From contig KV423921.1 in the NCBI GenBank assembly GCA_001632435.1, forward strand, positions 190,460 to 254,459: a stretch of DNA of 64,000 bases, in the 5' to 3' direction. Of this stretch, positions 44,893 to 56,759 are shown piece after piece. Positions within the stretch are counted from its first letter, which is position 1; each line of letters starts with the position of its first letter. Under the pieces are notes generated by a model. It saw only the letters and a list, made by a program, of their open reading frames with translations, did no database searches and had not been told where the DNA came from. The stretch is from Calocera cornea HHB12733. Taxonomy: Eukaryota > Basidiomycota > Dacrymycetes > Dacrymycetales > Dacrymycetaceae. The translations under genes and the position numbers were made by a program.

Positions 44893-45238
44893 ATGCTTTC
44901 CCTCCTTCTCTCCCTCCTCGCTCCTGCTGCAGTCCTCGCAGCGCCATGCGTCGAGTTCGACTCCAACTTCAATCTCTACGTCTTCGGTTTGAATGGGAAG
45001 GACGTCAACCTTGGACTTCAGTCCTCCTGGGCCAGTACGTGCTTCGTGGTTTGGGTTTCAAAGGGGGAGGGCTGACCATACACTGTTGTGTAGGCCCGAC
45101 CTCTGCGGCTGTCGCAACCAGTGGCCGGCCGTGAGTGATCACGTAGATTACGCTGTCATTACTTGCTGATACCTGCCCAAGTCCGTTTACGGGCACCAAC
45201 ATCCAGTGCTTCCTCTCCCAGGTGAGCACCATCCGCCA

Positions 45239-45273
<35 letters not shown>

Positions 45274-46323
45274 ACCCTGATGGTCTCCTAGTACAACAAC
45301 GCCATCTACATCCTTGGTGCAGATAACGCCAACCCCGCAAATGTCTATATCTACGACGCGACCGGCAACTCATGGTCCATGTCCCAGGTCACCGCGGCTG
45401 GTGTCGACCCCGCCTCCCAGGTGTCAGTCCTCGACCACGACACCAATGTGTTCTTCTCGCTGTCGGGGGGCAACCTCTACCAGCTCGACTTTGGTGCGAT
45501 CACCAATGTTGCGACCGGCCCCACGAGCTGGCAGGCCGTCGAGTCGCCCAGCTTCCAGACGACGGGGTACAAGCCCGTCATGGCCCTCGCGCAGAACCAC
45601 ATCCACTTCCTTGACGTGCCTGGGAACACTGCTGGGGAGGCCAACATCTTTGTTATTCACTGTGCGTATAGCTCCTCAGGAGACGATATCTGACATGCTG
45701 AGGTCATCATCAGTTGCGTACTTCCAGCCCGAGGTGCAGAGCTACCCTGCCGCGACCGGAAACACGTTCCCCGAGACGCACGGCCAGGCTACGTCCTTCT
45801 TCGACCCGAACAACAACGTCCAGCAGCAGTTCGCCTTCATCCCCGATGACAACTCTGCAGTGTACATCGTCAACGTCGAGGTATGAGCTAACGAGAAAAG
45901 CTTACGGCGCTTGTGCTTATCTCATCGCAGAACAACTCTACAATCCCTCTCACCGGGCCCACAGACACGACGGCGTCGACTTTCGCGGCCTCTACGTCTG
46001 CGCTCGTCCAGCTCACCTCCGCTGGCTCGCTCTACTACATGCCCTTCGACCAGACTAACCCCTCCGCTGCAGTCACCTGGTCGCATATCACCGGTTTCGG
46101 CACGGCCGCCACCGGGTCGCCGACCAGCTCGGCCGGCGCGACGAACCCCGTCAGCCGCTCGGGCAGCAGTTCCTCCGCCGTCGGCCCCTCGTCCACCTCC
46201 AGCGGAAGCAACAGCAATCCCTCCGCCGGCAGCGCACGCGGCGGGGCGACGGGCCTCAAGGTCTCCAGTCAGACCGTGCTCGCCCTGGGCGCCATCGCCC
46301 TCGCAGCATGCTTCTTTCTCTAG
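44893..46323 (+). CDS. Secreted, probably GPI-anchored serine-rich protein
   Basis: The product starts with a clear signal peptide (MLSLLLSLLAPAAVLAAP). Its middle part has repeated beta-strand-like blocks with aromatic ends: DSNFNLYVFGLNGKDVNLGL, NNAIYILGADNANPANVYIY, GNSWSMSQVTA, FFSLSGGNLYQLDFGAITNV, QQQFAFIPDDNSAVYIVNVE, SALVQLTSAGSLYYMPFDQT. This suggests a small beta-propeller or kelch-like fold, but I cannot name the family. The C-terminal 70 residues are a Ser/Gly/Ala stalk ending in a hydrophobic segment (VSSQTVLALGAIALAACFFL), the pattern of a GPI anchor signal. Five or so short introns; the third contains a run of 32 C. A cell-surface role is inferred. Confidence 0.75.
45240..45271. 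repeat. Poly-C run of 32 bases in an intron
   Basis: An uninterrupted C homopolymer lies between the donor at about 45221 (ggtgagcacc) and the acceptor near 45291 (ctcctag). The opposite strand is a G32 tract able to form G-quadruplex structure. Its length may be affected by sequencing slippage. Confidence 0.95.
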
Positions 46324-46916
46324 TCGAAAAGCCTCGCACCCCTCGGCATGAGCAGGGAGGGGTCGTACCCGGACTATCCGCTTCCTTTTCTCCAAGTTTA
46401 TATCGGTGCACGGACTCGAGTTTCTCCATACGCTTCCACTATGCTACATTTCACACTCGCAATATACGAGCGTAACCAGTGTGGTCAATTCCTGGGTGCT
46501 GGTGTCCCTGGCATATGCTATCGTCGTACTCAAAGGGGCGTGTCGCTCAGACTTTCGCCTTCGAAGCAGTTAGTTTCGCGATCTACAAGAAAGTCGGTGG
46601 GGACCACAGGTCATCGTACAAGCTGATAAGGCGAAGCTCAACGGAGTTGAAAAGCGCATCGTTATACTTGACAAGTGCACGTCACGCATCAGGCTGGTGT
46701 TTTTGGTCCCGAGGAGTGGTACGCGGCCGACCAACCACACCACCCAAATTTCGGCTTGATCATTGCTTCGCCTTTCCCAGCGCACAGCAACGACGATAAA
46801 ACTGCGGTTCCAATCCAGCCTGTCGAATATCAAATGGCCCTGCAATGACCGCTCTCAGCATTTATAGTGAACCGCACCGATTGTCTGCTCGTGCTCTTGG
46901 TCGGTCCCGCGCAGAA
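46324..46916. other. Intergenic region between secreted protein and ornithine carrier
   Basis: 593 bases without a recognisable gene, repeat word or RNA gene. It contains the 3' end of the secreted protein gene and the carrier promoter. Confidence 0.4.
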
Positions 46917-48134
46917 TGGAGCAAGGCTCGTCACCGGTCTATGCCAGCCCGGAGGGCAACGTCTTGAGAGGGTTGAAGGATATCGCCTTCGGCAGTGTAC
47001 GCAATTCCAGCTTCTTCAGCGCACGAGACTGATTGGGCGTCAGGTCGCGGGCATGGTGTCGAAGGTGTTCGAGCATCCATTCGATCTCTGTAAGGTCAGG
47101 CTGCAGGCGCAGGTTCTCGATGAAAGACCGACATTCAAAGGGCCAATCGATTGCCTCCACAAAACTTATATCAATGAAGGTATTCGTGGGTTATATAGAG
47201 TGCGTCACTCATGGGTTGTTCTCATAGAGGATGCAGACTGACAGAGAACAAAGGGCTTGCCGGCACCTATCGTTGGCGCCATGGCCGAAAACGCTGTTCT
47301 CTTCCTTGCCAACGGGCAGATACAAGACCTCGTGAGACTGGCATACGGCCAGCCCAGATATGAAAGAGCATTTGATGGATCAATACGACCTACAACGTTG
47401 TCCCTTGGACAGGTGGCAATGGCTGCTGCAGGTGCCGGTGCTATTACCAGCTTTGTCTTGTGAGCTTAGCCTCCTCCTTGCAACGCCCCTTTCTGACACT
47501 GGATAGAACGCCGATTGAACTTGTCAAGTGTCGGATGCAGGTGCAGATGCTGGCAGCTGAAGTCCGGTCCGTCGCTGCCCTGCAGGCTGCTCTCCCCGGT
47601 GTCGCGGCTGCTACCGTAGCCCACCGGCCATCATTCCGCGAGCTGCAGGGCCCGTTCTCCATCATTACAACGGTCGTACGCACGGAAGGCTTGCGCGGTC
47701 TTTGGCTCGGCCAGACCGGGACATTGCTTCGGGAGACCGGTGGCGCCGCTGCTTGGTTCGGAGCCAATGAAGCGGTTTCTCGTTTCATCCTTCGAAGACG
47801 GGCAAAACAGACGGGCCGTGACGTTTCCGAAATGTCGAAAAAGGATCTGAAGCCTTGGGAGTCCGTTATCGCAGGTGCATTCGCAGGAGTTTCCTACAAT
47901 ACCGTGCTTTATCCGGCCGATTCGGTCAAGTCTGCAATCCAGACCGAGGAAGAACTTCGACCCCGCGGCTCTATGGCACCTCGGCCAACCTTCGTCGGCA
48001 CATTCCGAGCGATTTATGCTGCTCAAGGCATCCGTGGCTTGTACGCCGGCCTTGGGATTACCGTCGCGCGTTCTGCTCCAAGCTCAGGCATGATCTTCCT
48101 CATTTATGACAGTCTTGTCAGGCGGTTTGGCTAA
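46917..48134 (+). CDS. Mitochondrial ornithine carrier (ORT1/ARG11 type)
   Basis: This inner-membrane carrier exchanges ornithine for arginine-pathway intermediates between mitochondrion and cytosol. Exon 1 is MEQGSSPVYASPEGNVLRGL then KDIAFGS; an intron joins it to VAGMVSKVFEHPFDLCKVRL. All three carrier signatures P-x-D/E-x-x-K are present: PFDLCK, PIELVK (in TPIELVKCRMQVQM, the ORT1-like second motif) and PADSVK. Other landmarks are FKGPIDCLHKTYINEGIRGL, RTEGLRGLWLGQTGTLLRET and SSGMIFLIYDSLVRRFG at the C-terminus. The threefold repeat is complete at about 320 residues. Three introns. Other basic amino acid carriers are the main alternative. Confidence 0.85.
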
Positions 48135-48421
48135 GGAAGGATGGAGTCATGCTCAAGGTGGTGATGATGGTGACGGTAACGATATGATGTCGATGACAAC
48201 AAGTAGGGTAGAGCACGCAAAGTATTCATGTTACAGCACGTACATACCCTATAGAGCAATGACTGTTTGCAAGTTTAGGCCAGTGTGGTCCTCCGGGAAA
48301 CAGGGTTTACCCGCGCGCGGTCTGGTTCGCGTCCCAATGCGGGGTAAGGGACTGACGAGCGTGCTTGCTTGCTCTCCCTTTTCTGTCGCTCGACGATCTA
48401 CTACTTCCACGAAAGAACGCA

Positions 48422-49632
48422 ATGCCCCCGAGAACAGCTCCCCCTTCCGACCGACCGCCTGTTGCGCCCTACCAGTCCCCCCAGGGCCCGAGCCCCATGC
48501 GCATGTTCCTCTTCACGCTGCTCACCGTGCTGGCGAGCACCGCGTTCCAGATCGTCCGCTCCGGGGCGACGATCAACGACGTGCCGCAATTCTTCAGTAG
48601 GGAGGGGTCGATTGCGGAACTCTGGCAGATGGGGACTAATGCATGTGCGCTGCTTATTATGGTGCTATAACTGCTCAATTGATGCATTGCTGTCTAAGCT
48701 ACTGTGACGCTGTACGGCTCCCAGCTGTCAACCTGCACACAGCGTGTCGAGCTCATCCTGAAGGAGAAGGATGTTCCGTACATATTCGTTCCGGTCAATC
48801 TGAAGGAGAAGGAGCAGAAATCGGAAGCGCATCTCTCAATGCAGCCGTTCGGGCAAGTGCCAGTGTTGATTGTATGTTCTCAATGTCTGTGGAACCGTTT
48901 AGTGTCTGACAATGTCAGTAGGATGGCTCCATGCAGCTTTTTGGTACGACCTGTGCTGAGCGCATCTGTCCCAAGCAAGGCTCATTGGACTGTTAGAATC
49001 CCGGGCAATCGGTCGATACATTGCTGCCCGTTATCCCTTCCGGGGCGCCCCGCTCTATCCCATGGTCAACATCACTCGCATGGCATGGACGGAGCAAGCT
49101 GCCAGCGTGGAGTTGACCGATTTCGATCCCGTCTTGTCCGGCCTCCTGTTTGAGATGATTTCCAAGGGGTACGTAGAGTCTTCCCATGATAAAGCAGCTA
49201 TGCTAAATCCGCCTTTAGTGGCAAGCCGGACATGAAGCGAGTGCAATACCTCAAAGACCAGCTTATTTCCAAAATGCAGGGCTATGAGAGGATCCTGAGT
49301 AAACAAAAGTATTTGGCTGGGGATGTGAGCAACGAGTCTTGATCCTATAAACCTCTCGGCTGATTTCCTCGTAGGCATTGACAATCGCCGACTTGTTCCA
49401 TCTACCGGTTGGCACCGCTGCTATCAAGAAGGTAATGATGGTCGTTTTCATATCGTTCGCCGTTCATATGACAAATCATTGTGCAGCTTGACCTCATCTG
49501 GTACGATGGCTTCCCGAATATCGAAAGGTATGCTGTAGCACACTTTCTCATCATCCCACTTAACAGATGGCTCCCAGGTGGTGGAAGGATATCTCAAGCC
49601 GACCTGCGTGGAAGGAGATTGAAAGCCGTTGA
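48422..49632 (+). CDS. Glutathione S-transferase with possible N-terminal membrane extension
   Basis: The GST part begins VTLYGSQLSTCTQRVELILK, then DVPYIFVPVNLKEKEQK, PFGQVPVLI, FESRAIGRYIAARYP, VNITRMAWTEQAASVELTDF and LAGDALTIADLFHLPVG, ending RWWKDISSRPAWKEIESR with TGA at 49630-49632: a phi/fungal-type cytosolic GST. No ATG sits at the usual GST start. The upstream open frame MPPRTAPPSDRPPVAPYQ (ATG 48422) with a hydrophobic segment MFLFTLLTVLASTAFQIVRS reads in phase into the GST through a 54-nt intron (donor gtgcgc at 48645, acceptor ctaag). This gives about 74 extra residues. The alternative is a start at the in-frame ATG 48629. About six introns in all. Start choice is the main uncertainty. 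Confidence 0.75.
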
Positions 49633-50347
49633 TGAAGCGCATAGAGCGACATTGGTGAAGGGGATCTGGTGGGCAAATTTTGACTTGTGCAGATGTAATT
49701 TCTCAGTAATCTGAGAATCTGATTGCGAATGGACATGTAAGAGGTCTATCAGAGGATGACCAATTTCCCTGGAAGAGGTACTAATACTAGCCCAGATGTG
49801 GAGAGGATGCGATTACTGTAGTTTCAAGGGGCCATTGAAGAAACCGAGCGGAGTGATTGCCAAGAGGCCGCGAAACGAAGATGTCCTTTATTGCCATGCC
49901 AACAGCGTGGGGTACCCTGAAAGGGGCTGGCCTAGCCTCGTCAACTCCCACGCATCAAGCATCCCGGCGTCAGGGACGACCCCCTGCCCCTTGACCCCCA
50001 ATCAGACGGAAGAAAGGGGCACAGTCCGCGCCCTAATTCGCCCATTGATTGATTGCACGCAGACACGCAGTGAATGCAATGACACCCTCCTCAGGTCGGA
50101 TGAGTCTGCTTCAAGACCGGTTTGAATTGCCCCTGAACCTCCCCTTTTCTACAATTACTTCTTCATCTCCATCTACCCCCTCGCTCGGACTTCCGACCCC
50201 CCTCCCGGCCTTTCCTTCCCTGCGGCTCTCCCCACACACCAACCTAGTCCCCCACTTTGTCAAGACACATTCATTTGCGTTCTTCCCCTCCTTCTCAATA
50301 GTCTGACGACTCCACCATTGGCTTTCCTCTCGTCCAAGCCATCAATC
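49633..50347. other. Intergenic region between GST and GH26-like gene
   Basis: 715 bases without a recognised gene. The last 200 bases are pyrimidine-rich (CCCCTCCCGG, CTTCCCCTCCTTCTC), a common feature just upstream of strongly expressed fungal genes. Confidence 0.4.
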
Positions 50348-51648
50348 ATGCGATTTTCGGTCTTAACGACTTTCTCTGTTCTGGTACTGAGCGCCTCGGC
50401 CGCTCTCGATTCTTCCCTCTTTCACAGTGGTGCCCGGGGCATCTCCAACCACAGGCGGCATCACATCAAAGAGGCGCGCCAGCTCGAGCAGCGCTCTCCG
50501 GTACCTGAAGCTCAGTCTCCCAAACAGAAACGGATGCACAATAAGAGGTGCTCCACTAATCCTTCCAACTCCACCACAGGTTATACACCTGGCACAGGCG
50601 ACGCCGCAGGGGAGCCATCACTGAGCTCTGGCAACAGTGGTAGCTCTGGCAGCTCTGGAGGTGTAGGACTCGGGGCTTCGTACGGCATTAACGACGATAC
50701 TTTAGTTATCAATCAGTGCGCCCCAGATTTGTCTTCCGTCGTGAGGTGACCCCTAACCTTTCGCGCAGGATCGCGCTTGGCTTCCTTCCCGACTTCACCC
50801 AGACGTCCATTAGCGACATGAATGCTGCCCTGCCTGCGCCCATGCCCGTGGTCGGTGACTATATCGATGTGGGACCGGATGACCTCTCCATGGGAAATCT
50901 GCAGTGGCACAAGTCCGATTTGCTCGCGCAGAGCGTCAAGCCGGTCTACATGGCCACAATCATGCCCAACTCCCTCGGGTCTTGGGACTCGAATCAAGCT
51001 GATGCCGTTGCTGAGGCCATGGCGGATCTCAACGCGAATGGGGTGCCTACCTGGGTGCGTTTTGCCTATGAGATGAACGGCTGCCCCGCGTGGAACAACT
51101 GGGGCTGCGATCCCGACGGCTTCAAAAACGCGTGGGGCACCATGGCCGCCAGTCTGAGGGCTAAGGCACCCCAGGCGAAGATGTTCTGGGCCCCCAATGT
51201 CGATGGCAGCAACAATGGCAACGGGAATTACGCCGACTACTGGCCGGACGATGACACCGTCGACATTGTCGGGCTCAGTTTCTACTCCTTCGGAGACGAC
51301 CAGACACAGAACACTATGCCCGGCTCCGACTTATTTTCGTCTATGGCCACGCCATTCTATAACAACTACGCCGAGGGCAAAAGCAAGGCGTTTGCCATCG
51401 CTGAGACGTCCGCGCCTTTCCACTACTACACCGGCACAACTACTCCTGCCCCTGGTGGTGCTTCGGAGTACGACATCAAGACGCAATGGCTGAATGAGCT
51501 CGTAGGCTCTGCCACCCATAATTTGTATCCAAAGATGATCGCCGCTGTGTGGTTCAATTACCTCAAGGATGAACGAGATGAGACGCTGGACTTCCGCGCC
51601 GTCCTGGGCAGCTCGCACATCGCAGGTGCGGTCAATGCGTTGATGTAG
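50348..51648 (+). CDS. Secreted glycoside hydrolase, GH26-like
   Basis: The signal peptide MRFSVLTTFSVLVLSASA is followed by a basic stretch (HRRHHIKEARQLEQR, KQKRMHNKR) that may be a propeptide, and a Gly/Ser linker (SSGNSGSSGSSGG). A 53-nt intron (gtgcgc...gcgcag, about 50718-50770) joins LVINQ to IALGFLPDFTQTSISDMN. The catalytic barrel includes GDYIDVGPDDL, VKPVYMATIMPN, TWVRFAYEMNG (probable acid/base Glu), AKMFWAPNVDGSN, DDDTVDIVGLSFYSFG and KAFAIAETSAPFH (probable nucleophile Glu), MIAAVWFNYLKDE. This pattern fits GH26-type beta-mannanase or related enzymes acting on plant or fungal wall mannan; the substrate is inferred. Stop at 51646-51648. Confidence 0.72.
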
Positions 51649-52450
51649 CTGTTTTTTTTTCCATTGACATTTCTTTTCCCGGGTTTCTGACACACTGGAG
51701 GTACATTGGATATCCCCGTCTACATTTTTCGCTCATGCAGGAGTAGAGCTCCTGGGTCAATCATGGCTGTCGGACGAGTCTGGAACACGTCGTATCTTAT
51801 GAGAAGCTAGTCATGACTTCAGTGTACTCAAAACAAAAGCCGCCTGGCGTGGCGAATATGGATAGCTCAAGAACTGTGACACTTCCATCCTGGAATGCTG
51901 GTACAAAGTCATGCCCTGCAGTAGCACAGGTCCGACGCTTGCTATGGAAGCACATCGGGGACAGCTATTTTGGCCGCCGGCATCCCTGAAATCTATCTGC
52001 TTTCCTGGTTAAGCGGGAGCAAAAGGGCAGGGAAGCGGGAGCATAAACAACTCACCACGGAAGTAAGGTAGGTCGATAACTCACACAAGCTAAGTCCACA
52101 AGGAACCAAGCGGAGCCAACAAAGGGAGTACATGAACCTGCTATTTGCTCCTGCTTGTGGGACACTCTCAGTTGCGTTTGATCTCTCTCCTTCCTTTGAG
52201 AGACGTTTTGCATCCACTTCCACCTGCATATGCTTTAATCAAGACCTGGTGCTTCCAATCAGGTGGAGCTGGAGTAAACAGGGGTGGAGCCAAGCACAAA
52301 GACACTCTGACACCCAAGCAACAACACCAGCGCACGGATGTGAATAAAGTCAAGTGGGCAGCCAGGGAGTCTCAAAGCGGAAGCAACTCTCTCTTACAGC
52401 ACTCCCTCTACACTACTAACTCCCAGCTACAGACATACATTAGCCATGGG
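51649..52450. repeat. GCTTCCG-word tract, copy 6 (reverse orientation), and spacer
   Basis: 51649-51990 is spacer after the GH26-like gene. From 52011 the words appear mostly reversed: AGCGGGAGCAAAAG, GGAAGCGGGAGCATAAAC, CGGAAGTAAGG, AGCGGAGCCAAC, and AGCGGAAGCAACT near 52377, with plus-oriented TTTGCTCCTGC at 52144. I could not find the shared left or right edges of the other copies here, so it may be a truncated member next to the transposon block. Confidence 0.5.
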
Positions 52451-53110
52451 GTCGACCCTCAACCCCGTCACTAATCAGAGGGATGCTGGTGCATGGCTCA
52501 TTCCAGGGTTCATCCAGCGTTTTGAGCACCTAATCCAGCAATTCCAGCATCTGTGATACAATGCATGTGATTTGCATTGTTTACCACGTGCCTGGCACGC
52601 ACATTGTGTCCCATGTTCTTGTTCACTGCAGCACTGTTCACTGCACATGGATATCTCCTCTGTTTCATTATTTCTCATGGCAGATCCTATAACTGAACCT
52701 TCCACTGGTGGCAACTGCAATGCTCTATCAGGACAACTGTGTTCAAAATATACACTGAGCACTGTGTCATGCTGTGCATGTGTTTCAATGTACAAAGCAA
52801 GCACCGATCCCCATACTGCCCTTCCCTCTCAGCAACAAGGTCCTGCCAACAAACTGCGCAGCATTGCTGCATTGTGGCAGGGATCTAAGGCTTCCCCAGT
52901 ACCTCACTCCACAAGAGACTCCTGCACTGTTCAATGCATACTGCCGGCAGCCAGGCACCCCCCGGCCGGCACCAGGTGGCCTTGCACTGTGACCATGCAA
53001 GTGATTCATGCCCAGCATAAGGAGACGCAGCGGGAAAGAGTTTGTCAAATGGCCAGTGAGCATTGCTGTTGTGTTGTAGACTCTAGCTCAGCTAATACAC
53101 ACTGCTAGCA

Positions 53111-56100
53111 ATGCCCAAGGAGGCTGAAGCCTTGAAATATCTTGCTGCTACATTTGCAACTGCTCTGGATGACCCAATGGACTTTGCAGATAATGGGAAC
53201 TGGGTCAATGAGGACAATGCTGATGGCTTCGGTGATGAGGACCAGCTCCCTGCATTGGAGAGTGCATAGAGACAATGCCAGTGCGTCCTGTTGTTCTCGC
53301 TGTTCAGTGTGCACTGTTCTCACTGAATACTCAGAGAGCATCAGGCTTGGCCTCAGTATGCTATGGGCAGAGGTTGGCACGCAGACTGCACTGCAGCACA
53401 GGTGTCCCATTGGGCCTGTCAGATCCCCAATCTTTCAGAAGCTTTCCTGTGCTGACGGTACACCAAGGGACAATGTGCCACAAAGCCAGCAGGGCAGGCA
53501 TCAACTGGTGTTCACATTGTACATTGGGAAGGTCAGTGAGCAATGCCATACTCTGTGCAGTTGTACTCATGCCAGGATGCTAGGAATTGAATGGCACACA
53601 TTTGTGTGCAGCACCAATGGTGACAACCTGCTTCAGCAACTCATTGAGGACAGGTATATGCCTTGTGGCCCCCTTGTGCCATGTTTGGCAATTGTGTTGC
53701 CCATACTTCAGGTCTTCCATTGCTGTCAACTCCCAAGGATTTATCTCATATGAAGCCTTTACCCAAGTGCTCTGCGATCTTCATGGTGTACGTCTTCTCA
53801 CTCCCACCCAATGTACATTGTATTCATTGCTCCATTGTGCAGTGTCTCTATAGGTGCTACCTCTGTGTTCAACTGTCCAAAGCCTATCATGCTTGGGTCT
53901 AAATTATTCTGCGCATTGATCACATGGTCAAGCACACTTTTGGTCACAACACTCCTAATTTGTGTTTGCTTGATTTGTGTTCTGCTTGCAAGTATTGGGC
54001 AAGTGCAGTACCCTGTGATTCATTGTACAATGCTCATTCTCATTATCTGCAGCTCTGTAATAAACCAGTCTTGACCCATTCCAAGCTGGTCAGCTGTGAT
54101 GAAAATAACTCCTTGAAGCGCTTTGCACCTGCCAGTTGGCAAGACCTCCATGTGTTTGAGAGTGATTATGTCATTGAAGATCTTGGAGTAAATGAATTTG
54201 CTTATGAAGTACCCTGCCAAGGCAGCCGCTCTGTGAGCTCCTTTATACCATGCCTGCCACACAATGCTCATTGCTCCTTCAGGCTCCTCAGCTGGCAGTG
54301 GGCTGTGCCAATGGTGAAAACAATGCATCATTACCCCTTGCTGGCAATGAGAGTGGAGCAACTACACTGGAGAATGCCAATGTGTGTGCCTGCACTGAAA
54401 AGTGGAAGATATCCAATGCTCATGATCATCCATCCTACTGGATGGATGGAATGTACAAGACCAGCAACTTTATCTGCTCATGTCAATATGGTATGATCCT
54501 ACTTTCTGCTGACATGATTCAGAGTGGCAAACTGTACATTGTAGACATTGCAACAATCTACAATGCATCACTGATTGCATTGTAGATCCAAATATCTGCT
54601 GGCTTGCCTGAATTGGCTTCTCAATGTGTATGGAGATTGCCTGGCAGTTGGTTATGATATTGGCTGTGACTTCTGCGGCACTGTCAACCGTAGTCAGCTG
54701 GGAGAAAGATCCCAGGCATTGCATACTAGGTTCTATGTTGGTGCATTCCACAGCTATGCGCACAATCAGAAATGCCAACTTGGCTTCCACCCTCATCTCC
54801 TTACCACTGCCGGCCTTGAAGATTTCAAAACCAATGAATGGATCTTCTCTAAGCAGAATCTAACTGCACACCTGTACCGTTTTGGGTCTTGATTCCATCA
54901 ACATATGACACTGCACCTATTGTGGGAGCAATAGGACAAGGATTGGCAGGCCGGACTTGGTGAGTCACTGTGACCTTGTACAGTGCTCAATGCTGATTGT
55001 GCTGAGCAGCCGACTTCCTCTACAAGAACTACAAACAAGCTCTTTGGATATTGGATGATGTTGCCCCAGCAGTGCAACTCTATCAGGCACAGTTGCACAC
55101 ATCCATTGACCTATTTCTGCGATATCTTGCCTTAGAGTGTTCATACTTTTAAGCACTGAACAATGAGCCAGAAGAGGACCAATTGGAGTTCCGTTACCTT
55201 GAAACACTGCAAGATCTGCAGAATTATTTGTATGTTCAATGCTCCATTGTCTGTTCATATTGTTCACTGCTCATTGCTCCGTGTCTACTACCAGGGAACA
55301 ACTCATACCTTTGAGAACTTTGTCAACATCACTCCTGAAATGTGGAACTCTATACCAGCCCAAAGTTGTGATTGTGTATTGCGCCGCAATTACCTAGCAG
55401 TACAGCAAGCCCAGGAGTGCCTGGAACAGCTTGCCCTATGCTATGAGCATGCAATGGACATTGAATGCTGGATGCTGGACTCTATGGAACGGAAGCAAAC
55501 TGAAGAAAAGCTGAAGAATTGCCAGTATAATTGTGCTCTAGATGCACTGGAGAGTCTGGTAGTGCAACACCTGTTTGAACTTGAAAAGTTCAATCTCCAC
55601 GGCACTGGTGCACATTCTCTCCTTCCAATGTAACATGGACACTGAATCATTGTACAGGCTATGCAATGCACAGGTCAATTGTGAAGGCAATGGATGAGAG
55701 ATATGGAGCCCTCCACACAGCATTGCATTGATACAATGAACTTGCTGGTGCATTGGACCCACCCCAACCTGCACTTTGTTATGATACAGTCATCAACATG
55801 ACTTGGGTGTCCAATTTTGCCCTCCTATGACATTCCCGGCTCAATGTTTGCAATGAGCAATGGGCCAACCATCTTGTCTGACAGAGGACAGCACAGGGGC
55901 TCCTTGTACAATGTGCAAAGGAGGAGATCCAGTGTCTGAACATTGAGATCTGGCGGCTATGGACTGCATTGCATGTTGAACCCCTTGCTCTGCAGCAATG
56001 CATTGTATGAGAACAGGAGGAGGGTTCTGCATTGCTCAGTGCCACTATGGCACACAAATTCTCTCAACAACTGAACGTAGATGAGAATCTGAAGAATCAC

Positions 56101-56346
56101 CTGCAACAAATCTTTGCCCTGCCTGGTTTCACTGGCAACCCAACTGTTGGTACTTGGATCAATGATGCAACTGCCACAGGGGATGATCTGCAACATTATT
56201 CCATGATCAATGCTGACATTGTACAGGAGTGTATGGAGTGGGAGAGCATACCAGAAGACAGTGACGCAGAGGACGCACTGGACAATGATACATTGGATGA
56301 ACTGGATAGGGTAGAAAAGGCTTTTGCTCAAATGGCTGTGCCATAG
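53111..56346 (+). pseudogene. KDZ (Kyakuja-Dileera-Zisupton) transposase, degenerate
   Basis: Family landmarks in order: KLVSCDENNSLKRFA then ESDYVIEDLGVNEFAYEV (about 54085-54220), EKWKISNAHDHPSYWMDGMY, CQYGMILLSADMIQSGKL, an intron at 54534-54585, SKYLLACLNWLLNVYG, then the hallmark GYDIGCDFCGTVNRSQLG, FYVGAFHSYAHNQKCQLGFH, GLEDFKTNEWIFSKQN. The C-terminal part has LEFRYLETLQDLQ, a coiled-coil-like RRNYLAVQQAQECLEQLALC and an acidic tail ending at 56346. In-frame stops break it: TGA 54890, TAG 54932, TAA 55150, TGA 55729, TGA 55828, TGA 55879 and TGA 56008. Several TGA stops fall where the family, as I know it, tends to have Arg, as expected from CGA to TGA change. The N-terminal third (before about 54000) is hard to read; the start at 53111 is provisional. 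Not active as it stands. Confidence 0.8.
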
Positions 56347-56759
56347 TTATGTTGTATTACCATCCTCTTTGTTGTTTCTACTGCTGGACAGTCTGCATTA
56401 CACAATGATATCAATGCATATTACATTGATTCAGAAGGCCAAATGCCATTGTTACTTCCAAGTCTAGAGAGTGGAGTAGAGGATTTGAAGCAAAGAAGCT
56501 GCCTTGCCCATGCAGTCTTGGCACAGGCCCCAGGCACTATTCCTTACCCCAACATATCAATGGTCAGACACTATGACTACTGTTACTGCGATATACCCTG
56601 CAGTAGCTGGGTTCACTCTTGCCAGCATATTGAACTTGCCACAGCCGTCCATTGCCTTGCACCCAAAGCCTTCCCTGCGCTCCCTTGCCACATTCCAGGT
56701 GGCCATCAATGCCTTTGTCTACAAGGGCAAACAAGAGCACACTTGCCATAATGTGAGGG

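Noticed and set aside
52451..56346. Alternative genetic code or stop read-through explaining the TGA codons in the transposase
   Set aside because: TAG and TAA also occur in frame, and host genes here use TGA as a normal terminator (for example at 5434, 8841, 49630), so decay is simpler.
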